A stretch of 64,000 nt of DNA from Sphingobium sp. EP60837 (lineage in GTDB: Bacteria > Pseudomonadota > Alphaproteobacteria > Sphingomonadales > Sphingomonadaceae): positions 1,178,001-1,242,000 of the forward strand of contig NZ_CP015986.1 in NCBI RefSeq assembly GCF_001658005.1. The letters run 5' to 3'. Of this stretch, positions 1 through 8,823 are shown one piece after another; the stretch's first letter is position 1, and each line of letters starts with the position of its first letter. A program made the position numbers and the translations under genes. The notes under the pieces were generated by a model. The model saw only the letters and a list, made by a program, of their open reading frames with translations, was not told the origin of the DNA and ran no database searches.

Positions 1-1880
1 CGGAAAGCGTGTCCGCCAATGCGACCTATGCTCGTGCACTTGGCGGAGTGTCGATGACGGTCAATGGCCGCGTGGAATTGTCGGACAATGATACGCTGCA
101 AGGGTTGTCGGCCGCCGCGTTGGCAGCGCCGCTTGGCGACGGACCGCTCTATCGCGATTTCCTGCGGGAGAACGCCCTGGATCAGCAGGTTCGTGGAACC
201 ACGGGTCATGTGGGCCTGACCTTCAACGGCCTGCTGGGCAAGGGATGGCAATGGTCCTTCACCGGCAACGGCGATGTGTCGGACACACGCACCCGCACCG
301 AAAGGTCGGCTTCGATCGACCGGGCAAGCGCGCGGTCGCAGGCCGTGACCGGGGACTTGCTGCTGTCCGGGCCGCTGTTTGACCTGCCCGCCGGCACGGT
401 GACCAGTTCCGTCCGCGTAGGCGCCTCTGCCAATGGCTTTGAAGGCTGGTCGATCCGCAATGGAGTCGAGCGGAACAATGATTATGACCGGCAGATCGCC
501 AGCGGTCAGGTCAGCCTGGACATGCCGATCACCAGCAAGGCGCGAGGCGTGCTGGGCGGGGTCGGCGACATCGGCATCACTCTCAACGCTGCGGCGCAGG
601 AACTTTCCGATTTCGGCACGCTGTCCACGCTCGGCTACGGGATGCGCTGGCGGCCTATCCCGGCGGTTCAACTGCTTGTATCCGCGAACCAGGACCGCGC
701 GGCGCCGACCGGCAACCAGCTTACCGATCCGGAGGTCAGGACCGACAATGTGCCGGTGTTCGACTACCGCACCGGAGAGACCGTGTTCGTAACCCGGGTT
801 ACGGGTGGCAATGCGCTGCTGAAAGAAAGTGTGCGCGATCAGTTTCGCCTGAGCGCGACAGTGAAGCCGTTCGATAAGCCTAACCTGACGCTGACCGCGA
901 CCTATCTCAACAGCCGGACGGCCAACCCGATTGCGGCTTTTCCCGAGCCCACTCCGGCGATCGAAGGGGCCTTCCCCGACCGTTTCCTGCGCGACACAGA
1001 CCAGCGGCTGACGGAAATCAGGGCTTCTCCCGTCAATTATCTCCGATCGCAGAGCGAACAATTGCGTTGGGGCTTTGACCTTTCATTCCCCTTGAAATCG
1101 CGCATCCAAAAGCTGGTTGAGGCGTGGCGGGCGGCAGGTGCGAAGCCGGAGGATCGGCCCAAGGAATTGCAGGACTTGCGCGGCCTGTTCGGCAATCGCG
1201 GGGGACGCCGCGACGGTCAGGGTCAAAGCCAGACACAGGGCCAGGGCGGTCAGGACGGCGCGCCCGCGCTAAGTCAGGACAGCGGCGATCGGGCGCATGG
1301 TGAAGGCGGCTTTGGCGGGCCGGGCGGCGGCGGTGGACGGCCGGGCGGTGGTTTCGGCGGACCAGGCGGCTTTGGCGGCGGACGCGGCGGTGGCGGCGGA
1401 CGGCTGAGCTTCAGCCTCTATCACACGTGGCATTTCACGGAGAGCATTCTGATCGCGCCCGGAGTGCCCGAACTCGACCTGCTGAATGGCGATGCGACCG
1501 GATCGTCGGGCGGCCAGCCGCGGCATGAGGTCGAAGCGCGCGTGGGCTACAGCAATAATGGCTTGGGCGCGCGGCTGAGCGTCGATTGGGAAAGCGGCAC
1601 GCATGTCGATGGCGCGCTGGGCGGCACATCACGGCTGAACTTCGGAAGCCTGGCGACGGCGAACCTGCGTCTCTTCGCCAATTTGGGGCAGATGCCTTCG
1701 CTGGTGAAGAACCATCCTTTCCTGCGCGGTGCGCGCGTGTCGATCGGCATCGACAATATCTTCAACACGCGCCGGGAGGTGACCGATGCCACTGGGGTGA
1801 CGCCGCTGCGCTATCAGCAGGGTTATCTCGATCCGTTGGGCCGGACGATCAGCATCTCCTTCCGCAAGCTGTTCTTCTGA
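1..1880 (+). CDS. TonB-dependent receptor-type outer-membrane beta-barrel protein (5' end outside window)
   Basis: The reading frame is open to the left edge, so the N-terminus (signal peptide, TonB box and plug if present) lies outside. What remains is about 625 residues of alternating polar/hydrophobic beta-strands typical of the barrel of TonB-dependent receptors, ending in SISFRKLFF, the C-terminal aromatic signal recognised by the BAM machinery. A low-complexity Gln/Gly then Gly/Arg/Pro-rich segment (about nt 1186-1404) sits between two strands and is probably an exposed loop. A late segment reading RVSIGIDNIFNTRREV matches the usual penultimate strands of this family. Substrate cannot be read from the sequence. 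A non-TonB outer-membrane barrel is possible because the plug is not visible. Confidence 0.72.
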   Translation, partial: ESVSANATYARALGGVSMTVNGRVELSDNDTLQGLSAAALAAPLGDGPLYRDFLRENALDQQVRGTTGHVGLTFNGLLGKGWQWSFTGNGDVSDTRTRTERSASIDRASARSQAVTGDLLLSGPLFDLPAGTVTSSVRVGASANGFEGWSIRNGVERNNDYDRQIASGQVSLDMPITSKARGVLGGVGDIGITLNAAAQELSDFGTLSTLGYGMRWRPIPAVQLLVSANQDRAAPTGNQLTDPEVRTDNVPVFDYRTGETVFVTRVTGGNALLKESVRDQFRLSATVKPFDKPNLTLTATYLNSRTANPIAAFPEPTPAIEGAFPDRFLRDTDQRLTEIRASPVNYLRSQSEQLRWGFDLSFPLKSRIQKLVEAWRAAGAKPEDRPKELQDLRGLFGNRGGRRDGQGQSQTQGQGGQDGAPALSQDSGDRAHGEGGFGGPGGGGGRPGGGFGGPGGFGGGRGGGGGRLSFSLYHTWHFTESILIAPGVPELDLLNGDATGSSGGQPRHEVEARVGYSNNGLGARLSVDWESGTHVDGALGGTSRLNFGSLATANLRLFANLGQMPSLVKNHPFLRGARVSIGIDNIFNTRREVTDATGVTPLRYQQGYLDPLGRTISISFRKLFF

Positions 1881-1942
1881 ACCGGCTAAATGTCTCCATT
1901 TCCGATCCGTTATGAACATGAGAAAAAGGGTCGGAGGAATCT

Positions 1943-2362
1943 ATGGCAAAGCCGATACGGATTGTGGTGGTCGATGACTCGCTCACCATCCGCGCGATGA
2001 TCGAGACGCTGCTGGAGCGCGACTGCCGCTTCGAAGTGGTGGGCATTGCGCGGGATGGCGAGGAAGCGATCGACCTCATCAGCCTGGAAAAGCCCGATGT
2101 GGTGACGCTGGACGTCGCCATGCCGGGCAGGGATGGCCTGACCATTCTGGACGAGATCATGGACATTGCGCCGTGCCCCGTGATCATGTTGTCAAGCCTG
2201 ATGCGCGACGGCGCGCCGATCATGGTGGAAGCGCTCGAACGCGGTGCGGCCGCTTGCTTCAACAAGGCGATGATCGCGCGGGATGCAGCGCGCTTCATCG
2301 CACTGGTGAAGGATGTCGCCCGCGGCGCGGTGCAGGCGGAGGGGATTGCCATCGCCGCCTGA
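1943..2362 (+). CDS. Single-domain response regulator, CheB/CheY-like receiver
   Basis: A 139-residue stand-alone receiver domain. The acidic pair D11-D12, phospho-acceptor D57 (TLDVAMPGRDG), switch serines S84/S85 and K108 are all in place. The wording around D57 and the VIMLSSL strand resembles the receiver of CheB more than that of CheY, but no methylesterase domain follows. The start is supported by GGAGGAAT seven bases upstream. It lies 62 bp after the barrel gene on the same strand and ends at a strong terminator, so it may be transcribed alone or with the barrel gene. Its cognate kinase is not in this neighbourhood; the next gene is a c-di-GMP protein on the other strand. Confidence 0.88.
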   Translation: MAKPIRIVVVDDSLTIRAMIETLLERDCRFEVVGIARDGEEAIDLISLEKPDVVTLDVAMPGRDGLTILDEIMDIAPCPVIMLSSLMRDGAPIMVEALERGAAACFNKAMIARDAARFIALVKDVARGAVQAEGIAIAA

Positions 2363-2382
2363 ACCAAAGGGTCATAAGGAAC

Positions 2383-2412
2383 AAGGGGCTGCGTTTTGCG
2401 GCCCTTTTTTTT
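2383..2412 (+). terminator. Rho-independent terminator after the receiver gene
   Basis: A GC-rich stem (AAGGGGCTGC pairing imperfectly with GCGGCCCTT across a short T-rich loop) is followed by a run of eight T residues. It lies about 20 bp after the stop codon and between convergent genes. Confidence 0.82.
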
Positions 2413-2433
2413 GTGCTCGGTTACCCTATCGGC

Positions 2434-5043
2434 TCAGGAAGCGAGCGACCGGGGCATGGAGCAGGCGGCGGCGATGTCGATGCTGCCGGTGAATTCCACG
2501 CCCATGCGATCGTCGCGGGACCAGCGTACCACTGCGTTGACGCTCAGACCCTCGTTGAACTCAATGGCCATCAGCGCCCCTGCAGGCACATGCCATAGAC
2601 CTTCGACCAGCGCGCCCGTCGAGGAGATATTGCGGATGCGTCCGGTGTAAGCATTGCCTTCATGATGCACGGCGACCGTGCGCAACATGGTCTTGCGTTC
2701 GGGACGGCTGGACTGGAAACCTTCGATCAAGGGAACGGCGCCGTGGCTGCTTTGCCGCTGCATCACTTCGCCAGCCTCCAGCGGGCGGCCATAGACATAG
2801 CCCTGGATATGACTGCAGCCCAGCTGGCGGATAAGAGCCAGTTCGTCCTGCGTTTCCGCGCCTTCGGCGGTCGTGTCCATGCCAAGTGCTTCGGCCAGAC
2901 TGACGATCGCCTTGATGATCGCGCTGTTGCGGCTGCCATTGATCACCGCCCCGCGTACGAAGCTCTGGTCGATCTTGATCTTGTCGAACGGCGCTTTCTT
3001 GAGATAGCCGAGCGAGGAATAGCCGGTGCCGAAATCATCCAGCGCTAGCCGCACGCCGATGCCCTTGAGCCGGGCAAACATCGAATCCGTCCCGTCATCA
3101 TCGTTCAGGAACACGCTTTCGGTGATTTCCAGCTCCAGCCGTTCGGGCGCAAGCTGCGAAGCGGCGAGTGCGCTCATGACCGTGGCGGGAAGTCCCGGAT
3201 TGGCGAATTGGATCGGCGAAACATTGACGGCGACGCGAATGTCGTCGGCCCATAGCGCCGCGTCCCGGCATGCGGTACGCAGCACCCAGTCGCCGATCGG
3301 CCCTATAAGACCGGTATCTTCCGCGATCGGCACGAAGATCGCCGGAGAAATCGCGCCGCGCACTGGATGGTTCCAGCGCAGCAGCGCCTCATAGCCAGTG
3401 ATCCGTTCCGTCCGCGAGGACACGACCGGCTGATAAACAAGATGCAACCCATCGCACGCGAGGGCGTGGCGCAGATCCTCCTCCAGCTTCCGCCGGTCTT
3501 CCGCGTCGGCATGCATTTCTGAGGAATAGAAGCGATGGATGCCGCGTCCGTCGCCTTTGGCGGCATAGAGGGCGAGGTCCGCGTTCCGGATCAGCGCGTC
3601 GGCCGTATCGCCGTCATGCGGGCAGGCGGAAATGCCGATCGATACGCCGATGACCACCGCCGTACCCTCGACAGTATAAGGTTGGGACAGCGAATTGATG
3701 ATCGTTTGCGCCAACTGGGCCAGAAGCGCGCGGTCGTGGCGGCCGGGGAAGAGTATCTTGAATTCGTCGCCGCCCTGCCGCCCCACCAACCCGCGGTCGC
3801 CCACGACACGTTCAAGCCGTTGGCTGACCTGCCGCAAGAGGGCGTCTCCGGCAGGATGGCCAAGCGTATCATTGACCGACTTGAACCGATCAAGGTCCAG
3901 CATCATCAGCGCGCAATCGCCGGGCCGCCCGCGTGATGCCGCGATCGCCTCCTCCAGCGACCGCAACATCTGCACCCGGTTAGCGAGGCCGGTCAGGGAG
4001 TCGAATTGGGCAAGCCGCTTCACCTCCGCCTGGCTGCGGCGCATTTCGGTCAGGTCCGTGCCGCTGCCCCGAAACCCGTGGAACTGGCCATATTCATTAA
4101 AGACAGGCTGGCCGGAGATTGACCACCAACGCTCATCCTGGGTGGCGGCGGCGCGCACATGGATATCGGAAAAGCCGGTGCGCGCGGACAGATGGAAACC
4201 CAGCGTGCGTTCGCCCGCGCCATGCTGATTATCGCCCGCGCAGACGATGTCGCTGATCGGCCGGCCCGCCAGTTCCTCTTCGGGAATGTCCAGCGTTCGC
4301 GCCAGCGTATGGGAGATATAGGTGAGGCAGCCTTGACGGTCAGTTTCCCAGAACCAGCCCTGCCCCGACTGTTCATATTCCTGCAGCAAGCGGTCGGAGC
4401 GCCGAGCGCGCAGGTCCTGCTGATGGAGGGCGATTGCGCGATCGAGGTCTGCTGTCGCTTGGCGCACTGCCGCGATCAGCATGACCGCGATGCAGCTCAG
4501 CAGCAGGCCGATCTGCGCGAAACCCGCACCCTGGATGGCGGAGACGAGGAGCGTGCCGAGGAAATAGCCGACGCCCAGTAGCCGACGGTCGCCGAAAACC
4601 GACACGGCAAGCAGCGCCACCGCGACCTCCGCCGCCAGGGACATCGACAAAGGGCCAGCAAATTCGGCGGGACCGAGGAGCAGGCTGAAAGACATGCCCG
4701 ACAGCAGCACCACAAACAGCATCAGCCATTTTTGAACATGCGGGCGCTGGTCTTGGAAGCGGTTGCCGCGCGGGCCGAAGATCAACAGGCCATCGACCAG
4801 CAGCATGAACGTCAGGATCAGCGCATGGGATATACGGCCGGACTGAAATAGTGGAATGTGCAGCAGCGCCATCGTGCACAGCTTGCTCATCAGGATCAGC
4901 GGCCAAAGCCGGGCGATGGGGGTGAAAGCGCCGGATATCCAGAAGGCGGATACCTCCGTTCCCCCTTCTCTCAAGCCTAGCGCAACGGCAAGATCGCCCG
5001 GGCGGGACAATGTATCGTTGAGCTTGATGCGCGAAGGAGCCAT
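2434..5043 (-). CDS. Membrane-bound PAS-GGDEF-EAL-PilZ cyclic-di-GMP signalling protein
   Basis: The 869-residue protein has, in order, an integral-membrane N-terminus with about five hydrophobic segments (residues 40-195), a PAS domain (about 220-335), a GGDEF domain with intact GGDEF at 424-428, an EAL domain with YEALLRW at 551-557 and DDFGTGYSSLGYL in loop 6, and a C-terminal PilZ domain (about 780-860) carrying KTMLR and NISSTGAL. Both catalytic cores look complete, so it could make and break c-di-GMP and also bind it. The usual RxxD inhibitory site is not evident before GGDEF. The common AEGVET motif reads AEGAET here. Signal input is presumably through the membrane region or PAS. Confidence 0.92.
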   Translation of the reverse strand: MAPSRIKLNDTLSRPGDLAVALGLREGGTEVSAFWISGAFTPIARLWPLILMSKLCTMALLHIPLFQSGRISHALILTFMLLVDGLLIFGPRGNRFQDQRPHVQKWLMLFVVLLSGMSFSLLLGPAEFAGPLSMSLAAEVAVALLAVSVFGDRRLLGVGYFLGTLLVSAIQGAGFAQIGLLLSCIAVMLIAAVRQATADLDRAIALHQQDLRARRSDRLLQEYEQSGQGWFWETDRQGCLTYISHTLARTLDIPEEELAGRPISDIVCAGDNQHGAGERTLGFHLSARTGFSDIHVRAAATQDERWWSISGQPVFNEYGQFHGFRGSGTDLTEMRRSQAEVKRLAQFDSLTGLANRVQMLRSLEEAIAASRGRPGDCALMMLDLDRFKSVNDTLGHPAGDALLRQVSQRLERVVGDRGLVGRQGGDEFKILFPGRHDRALLAQLAQTIINSLSQPYTVEGTAVVIGVSIGISACPHDGDTADALIRNADLALYAAKGDGRGIHRFYSSEMHADAEDRRKLEEDLRHALACDGLHLVYQPVVSSRTERITGYEALLRWNHPVRGAISPAIFVPIAEDTGLIGPIGDWVLRTACRDAALWADDIRVAVNVSPIQFANPGLPATVMSALAASQLAPERLELEITESVFLNDDDGTDSMFARLKGIGVRLALDDFGTGYSSLGYLKKAPFDKIKIDQSFVRGAVINGSRNSAIIKAIVSLAEALGMDTTAEGAETQDELALIRQLGCSHIQGYVYGRPLEAGEVMQRQSSHGAVPLIEGFQSSRPERKTMLRTVAVHHEGNAYTGRIRNISSTGALVEGLWHVPAGALMAIEFNEGLSVNAVVRWSRDDRMGVEFTGSIDIAAACSMPRSLAS

Positions 5044-5120
5044 GCCCGATGCGTAACGCGCAGATGTTGAAAGAAACTTACCTTATCCGCTGGCGACGCG
5101 CTCGGGCGGACATCTCTTCG

Positions 5121-5145
5121 TCATGCTGAACGGCGTTCAGCATGA
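5121..5145. repeat. Perfect palindrome downstream of dnaN
   Basis: TCATGCTGAACG is followed after one base by its exact complement CGTTCAGCATGA. It sits 13 bp after the dnaN stop, in the gap to the c-di-GMP gene. It lacks a T-run, so it looks like a dispersed intergenic palindrome that may also act as an mRNA 3' stabiliser. Confidence 0.6.
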
Positions 5146-5157
5146 CAAGAGCTAAAC

Positions 5158-6270
5158 CTAGACCCGCATCGGCATCAGGACGTAGAGCGCCGGGCTGCGG
5201 TCATTTTCACGGATCAGCGTGGGTGCAGCAGCATCGGCGAGATGCAATTCCACCGTCTCGCTGTCGATCTGCCCGAGAATGTCGAGCAGGTAGCGCGCGT
5301 TGAAGCCGATATCGAAGCCTTCGCCCTGGAACGCGCCGGGGACTTCTTCTGCCGCGGTGCCATTTTCCGGGCTGGTGACGGACAGGGTGATCTTGTCCCG
5401 GTCCAGCGTCATCTTGACCGCGCGGGTCTTTTCCGTGGCGATGGTGGCGACGCGATCCACACCTTCCTCGAAGCTGCGCGGATCGATCTTGAGCAGCTTG
5501 TCGTTGGCGGTCGGAATGACGCGGCTGTAATCCGGGAAGGTGCCGTCGATCAGCTTGCTGGTCAGGATTGCGCTGCCCAGGCCAAAGCGGATCTTGCTGG
5601 CCGACAGGGTGATCTGGACCGAGCCTTCGACCTCGTCCAGCAGCTTGCGCAGTTCGCCGATGCACTTACGCGGGATGATGATGCCCGGCATGCCGTCCGC
5701 GCCATCAGGCCGAGGAACAGTGACGCGCGCGAGGCGGTGGCCGTCAGTCGCGGCGGCCTTCAGCACCGGCTGCCCTTCATCGGAGACATGGAAATAGATG
5801 CCGTTGAGGTAGTAGCGCGTCTCTTCGGTGGAGATGGCGAAGCGCGTCTTGTCGATGATCTGCTTCAGCGTCTCGGCTGGCAATTCGAAGCTGGTCGGCA
5901 GGTCGCCTTCCGCGATCACCGGGAAATCGTCGCGCGGCAGGGTCGACAGGTTGAAGCGCGCACGGCCCGCCTGGATCAGCATCTTGCCTTCAGCCGCCTG
6001 CAGCGACACCTGGCTGCCTTCGGGCAGCTTGCGGGCGATGTCGAACAGGGTGTGGGCGGAAATGGTCGTCGCACCGGGCTGTTCGACCTGGGCGGAGATG
6101 CTTTCCACGATTTGGAGGTCAAGATCGGTCGCCATCAGCTTGATCGCGCCATCGGCCGACGCTTCGATCAGCACGTTGGACAGGATCGGTATGGTGTTGC
6201 GCCGCTCGACCACCGACTGGACGTGGCTCAGGCTCTTGAGGAGCGTTGCGCGTTCGATGGTGGCCTTCAT
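5158..6270 (-). CDS. dnaN: DNA polymerase III beta subunit (sliding clamp)
   Basis: A 370-residue protein covering the three tandem clamp folds. It starts with MKATIERATLLKSLSHVQ and has the typical IPILSNVLIEA segment, RYYLNGIYFH in the second domain and the C-terminal YVLMPMRV, where the final MPM(R)-type end closes the ring. The dimeric clamp tethers replicative and translesion polymerases to DNA. It stands without dnaA or recF beside it, so this is not the classical dnaA-dnaN-recF arrangement. The mutasome proteins encoded at 19.5-25.4 kb act through this clamp. Confidence 0.98.
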   Translation of the reverse strand: MKATIERATLLKSLSHVQSVVERRNTIPILSNVLIEASADGAIKLMATDLDLQIVESISAQVEQPGATTISAHTLFDIARKLPEGSQVSLQAAEGKMLIQAGRARFNLSTLPRDDFPVIAEGDLPTSFELPAETLKQIIDKTRFAISTEETRYYLNGIYFHVSDEGQPVLKAAATDGHRLARVTVPRPDGADGMPGIIIPRKCIGELRKLLDEVEGSVQITLSASKIRFGLGSAILTSKLIDGTFPDYSRVIPTANDKLLKIDPRSFEEGVDRVATIATEKTRAVKMTLDRDKITLSVTSPENGTAAEEVPGAFQGEGFDIGFNARYLLDILGQIDSETVELHLADAAAPTLIRENDRSPALYVLMPMRV

Positions 6271-6439
6271 GTCCCTGTTTGTCCGTTTCTTTTCTGCGCA
6301 ATGCCCGAAGACGGTCGAATCCGGGCGACAATGATGGATAATCCTTCATAGCCACTGTGGCGGCGGCGGCAAGCGCCTGCTGATCGTTTCGCTTCTCCAA
6401 GGGTTGCAAAAGAGGACACGATGCGCTTTGCCACGGTGG

Positions 6440-6910
6440 ATGAGACGCTATTTGGCCCTGCTGGTGCTGGTTGCCACGCCCGCGGCGGCGCGGGATTCGC
6501 TGGGCATGTTCGAAGCCTGGGGCGCCTTTCGCGATCCGTCCAGCCCCCGTTGCTATGCCATTTCCAAGCCGGTGGGACGCGCCGGGAACGGCTTTGCCGC
6601 AGTGGGCAGTTGGCCGCGGCAGCGCGTCCGCGGGCAGGTGCATTTCCGGTTGAGCCGCGTTCGAGCTGATGACGCGCCGGTGGTCCTGAACGTGGGCGAG
6701 CGCCGCTTCGCGCTGGTGGCGGGCCAGGCGGATGCCTGGGGAGCCGATGCGCGGGCCGATGCTGCGATCATCGCGGCCATGCGGTCGGCCAGCAGCATGA
6801 GCGTGCAGACGCAGGGCGCGAACGGGCGGGCTTTTGCCGATACCTATATCCTGCGTGGCGCGGCCACGGCGATCGACGCGGCGGCGCTGGGTTGTGCAAG
6901 GTTGCGGTAG
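6440..6910 (+). CDS. Secreted protein resembling invasion-associated locus B (IalB) family
   Basis: From the chosen ATG the 156-residue product begins MRRYLALLVLVATPAAA, a good Sec signal peptide with an AxA cleavage site. The mature part has FRDPSSPRCYAIS, a VNVGERRFAL-like strand, AIIAAMRSA and a C-terminal DTYILRG with a late cysteine. This pattern resembles IalB-type periplasmic proteins, with the two cysteines suited to a disulfide. The Shine-Dalgarno sequence is weak; an in-frame TTG 36 bp upstream is an alternative start. It is transcribed divergently from dnaN. The family assignment is by overall pattern only. Confidence 0.68.
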   Translation: MRRYLALLVLVATPAAARDSLGMFEAWGAFRDPSSPRCYAISKPVGRAGNGFAAVGSWPRQRVRGQVHFRLSRVRADDAPVVLNVGERRFALVAGQADAWGADARADAAIIAAMRSASSMSVQTQGANGRAFADTYILRGAATAIDAAALGCARLR

Positions 6911-7043
6911 GACCGCATCCTCCCCCTTTGTTGGTCGAAGCCTTCCTCCTCAAAAAAGAGCCGTTCGACAGGGCTTAGAGCGACGACAATGTGGGCTGAC
7001 GCAGCCGCTTTAAAATTCGGCCAAAATCGGCTATGGGCGCGCC

Positions 7044-8303
7044 ATGCATTCATCCGTCAGCCCCCTCATGCCGATTCCCGGCGCTATTGATCCTGTGCCT
7101 GTGCCGCGTGCGGTGACGCCGCGTGAGGATGGGCGTGTCGATTTGATGGGACTTTCACGTCCGCAGATCAAAGGCGCGCTCGAGGAAGCGGGTCTTGACC
7201 AGAAACAGGCAAAGCTGCGCTCCAAACAGTTGTTCCACTGGCTCTATCATCGCGGCGAGACCGACTTCGACGCTATGACCGATCTTGCCAAGCCGATGCG
7301 CGGCTGGATGGCGGAACGCTTTATCGTCGGGCGGCCGCAGGTGGTGGAAGCGCAGGTTTCGAGCGACGGAACCCGCAAATGGCTGCTGCGCTCCGACGAT
7401 GGGCAGGATTATGAGATGGTGTTCATCCCCGACGCGGACAGGGGAACTTTGTGCGTTTCCAGCCAGGTCGGCTGCACGCTCAATTGCCGTTTCTGCCATA
7501 CCGGCACGATGCGACTGGTGCGCAACCTGACGCCAGGCGAGATTGTCGGGCAGGTCATGCTGGCACGCGACGCGCTTGGCGAATGGCCCAAGGGCAGCAT
7601 GGCATCGGCCAATGACGATGAAGCCGACGACGCCTTGCAATATACGACCGATGGCCGGATGCTCACCAACATCGTGATGATGGGCATGGGCGAGCCGCTC
7701 TACAATTTCGACCATGTGCGTGACGCGCTAAAGGTCGTGATGGACGGAGATGGGTTGGCCCTGTCCAAGCGGCGCATCACCCTCTCCACCTCTGGCGTGG
7801 TCCCGATGATGGCGCGCGCGGGCGAGGAGATTGGCGTCAATCTCGCCGTGTCGCTCCATGCCGTGACCAAGGACGTGCGGGACGAACTGGTGCCGCTCAA
7901 CAAGAAATATGGCATCGAAGAGCTGCTCCAGGCATGCGCCGACTATCCGAGCGCGAACAATGCGCGGCGCATCACCTTCGAATATGTGATGATCAAGGAC
8001 AAGAATGACAGCGACGCGGACGCGCGCGAACTGGTTCGGCTGCTCCGCCAGTATAAGCTGCCCGCCAAGGTCAATCTGATCCCGTTCAATCCCTGGCCCG
8101 GCACCGACTATGAATGTTCGACGCCGGAGCGGATCAAGCGCTTTTCCGACATCGTGTTCGAAGGCGGAATCTCAGCGCCGGTACGTACCCCACGCGGGCG
8201 CGACATCATGGCGGCCTGCGGGCAGCTCAAGTCCGCCAGCGAAAAGAAGAGCCGGGCGGAGCTGGATCGGCTGGCGGCGGAGAAGCAGGCCGCGCTGGGC
8301 TAA
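7044..8303 (+). CDS. rlmN: Dual-specificity 23S rRNA / tRNA adenine-C2 methyltransferase
   Basis: The 419-residue radical-SAM enzyme methylates A2503 of 23S rRNA and A37 of some tRNAs. The CxxxCxxC cluster motif is at C144, C148 and C151 ([12 protein letters not shown]), and the methyl-carrying cysteine is C392 in [19 protein letters not shown] and LAVSLHA are typical of the family. Compared with E. coli RlmN there is a longer N-terminus and an acidic insertion at about 185-205 ([12 protein letters not shown]). The N-terminal helical domain (35-100) binds RNA. It is followed at once by a convergent gene. Confidence 0.97.
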   Translation: MHSSVSPLMPIPGAIDPVPVPRAVTPREDGRVDLMGLSRPQIKGALEEAGLDQKQAKLRSKQLFHWLYHRGETDFDAMTDLAKPMRGWMAERFIVGRPQVVEAQVSSDGTRKWLLRSDDGQDYEMVFIPDADRGTLCVSSQVGCTLNCRFCHTGTMRLVRNLTPGEIVGQVMLARDALGEWPKGSMASANDDEADDALQYTTDGRMLTNIVMMGMGEPLYNFDHVRDALKVVMDGDGLALSKRRITLSTSGVVPMMARAGEEIGVNLAVSLHAVTKDVRDELVPLNKKYGIEELLQACADYPSANNARRITFEYVMIKDKNDSDADARELVRLLRQYKLPAKVNLIPFNPWPGTDYECSTPERIKRFSDIVFEGGISAPVRTPRGRDIMAACGQLKSASEKKSRAELDRLAAEKQAALG

Positions 8304-8309
8304 GCAAAC

Positions 8310-8777
8310 TCAGCGAGGGGAGCCAGGCTTACTGATCTCCTCCTCTTCGCCTCGTTCATTTTCCTCCGGCTTGAGCGGCGCCATGACCCAGAAGGTCAGT
8401 AGCGTGAAGGCGGTTAGAACGATCGCGACATCATAGCTGCCAAGCCCCGCTGCAAGCCCGATCGCGCCGGTGATCCACAGGCTGGCGGCGGTTGCTGTGC
8501 CTTTCACCGAATGTTTCTGCTGCAGGATCGCGCCGCCGCCCAGGAAGCCGATGCCAGCGATCACGCCTTCGAGCACGCGAGCGAGGGCCGATGGATCATG
8601 CGACATGGTGGACTCAACGGCTTGGACGAAACCGCAGCTGGCGACCGCAACAAGGGGAAAGGTGCGCAAGCCCGCGCTGCGCTCCGCCTGCTCCCGGTTC
8701 CAGCCAATAGGCAAGGCCAGGCAGTAGGCGATGACGATCGGAACAAGATGGGGCAGGATAGAAAAATTGTCGCTCAT
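8310..8777 (-). CDS. MgtC/SapB-type inner-membrane protein
   Basis: About 155 residues with four hydrophobic helices. The conserved N-terminal pattern is ALPIGWNREQAERSAGLRTFPLVA, and GVIAGIGFLGGGAIL and GTATAASLWITGAIG follow. These define the MgtC transmembrane domain. Family members are linked to low-magnesium survival and ATP-synthase modulation; the role here is not readable. I start at the ATG; a TTG nine bases upstream is possible. The C-terminus is a short charged tail rich in Glu, without the C-terminal ACT-like domain found in Salmonella MgtC. Confidence 0.85.
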   Translation of the reverse strand: MSDNFSILPHLVPIVIAYCLALPIGWNREQAERSAGLRTFPLVAVASCGFVQAVESTMSHDPSALARVLEGVIAGIGFLGGGAILQQKHSVKGTATAASLWITGAIGLAAGLGSYDVAIVLTAFTLLTFWVMAPLKPEENERGEEEEISKPGSPR

Positions 8778-8823
8778 GACGATCAAACGCGCAAAGATGA
8801 ATTCGGATGCGGAACGACTAAGG

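Noticed and set aside
5242..6351. 369-codon open frame on the plus strand
   Set aside because: It lies opposite dnaN, which is certain; its product is Arg/Gln/Asp-rich with no fold pattern. High-GC antisense shadow.
6421..6669. 82-codon frame with a good AGAGGA site at its ATG
   Set aside because: The frame product has no signal or fold, while the overlapping frame encodes a signal peptide and IalB-like domain. The AGAGGA may serve that gene from a distance.
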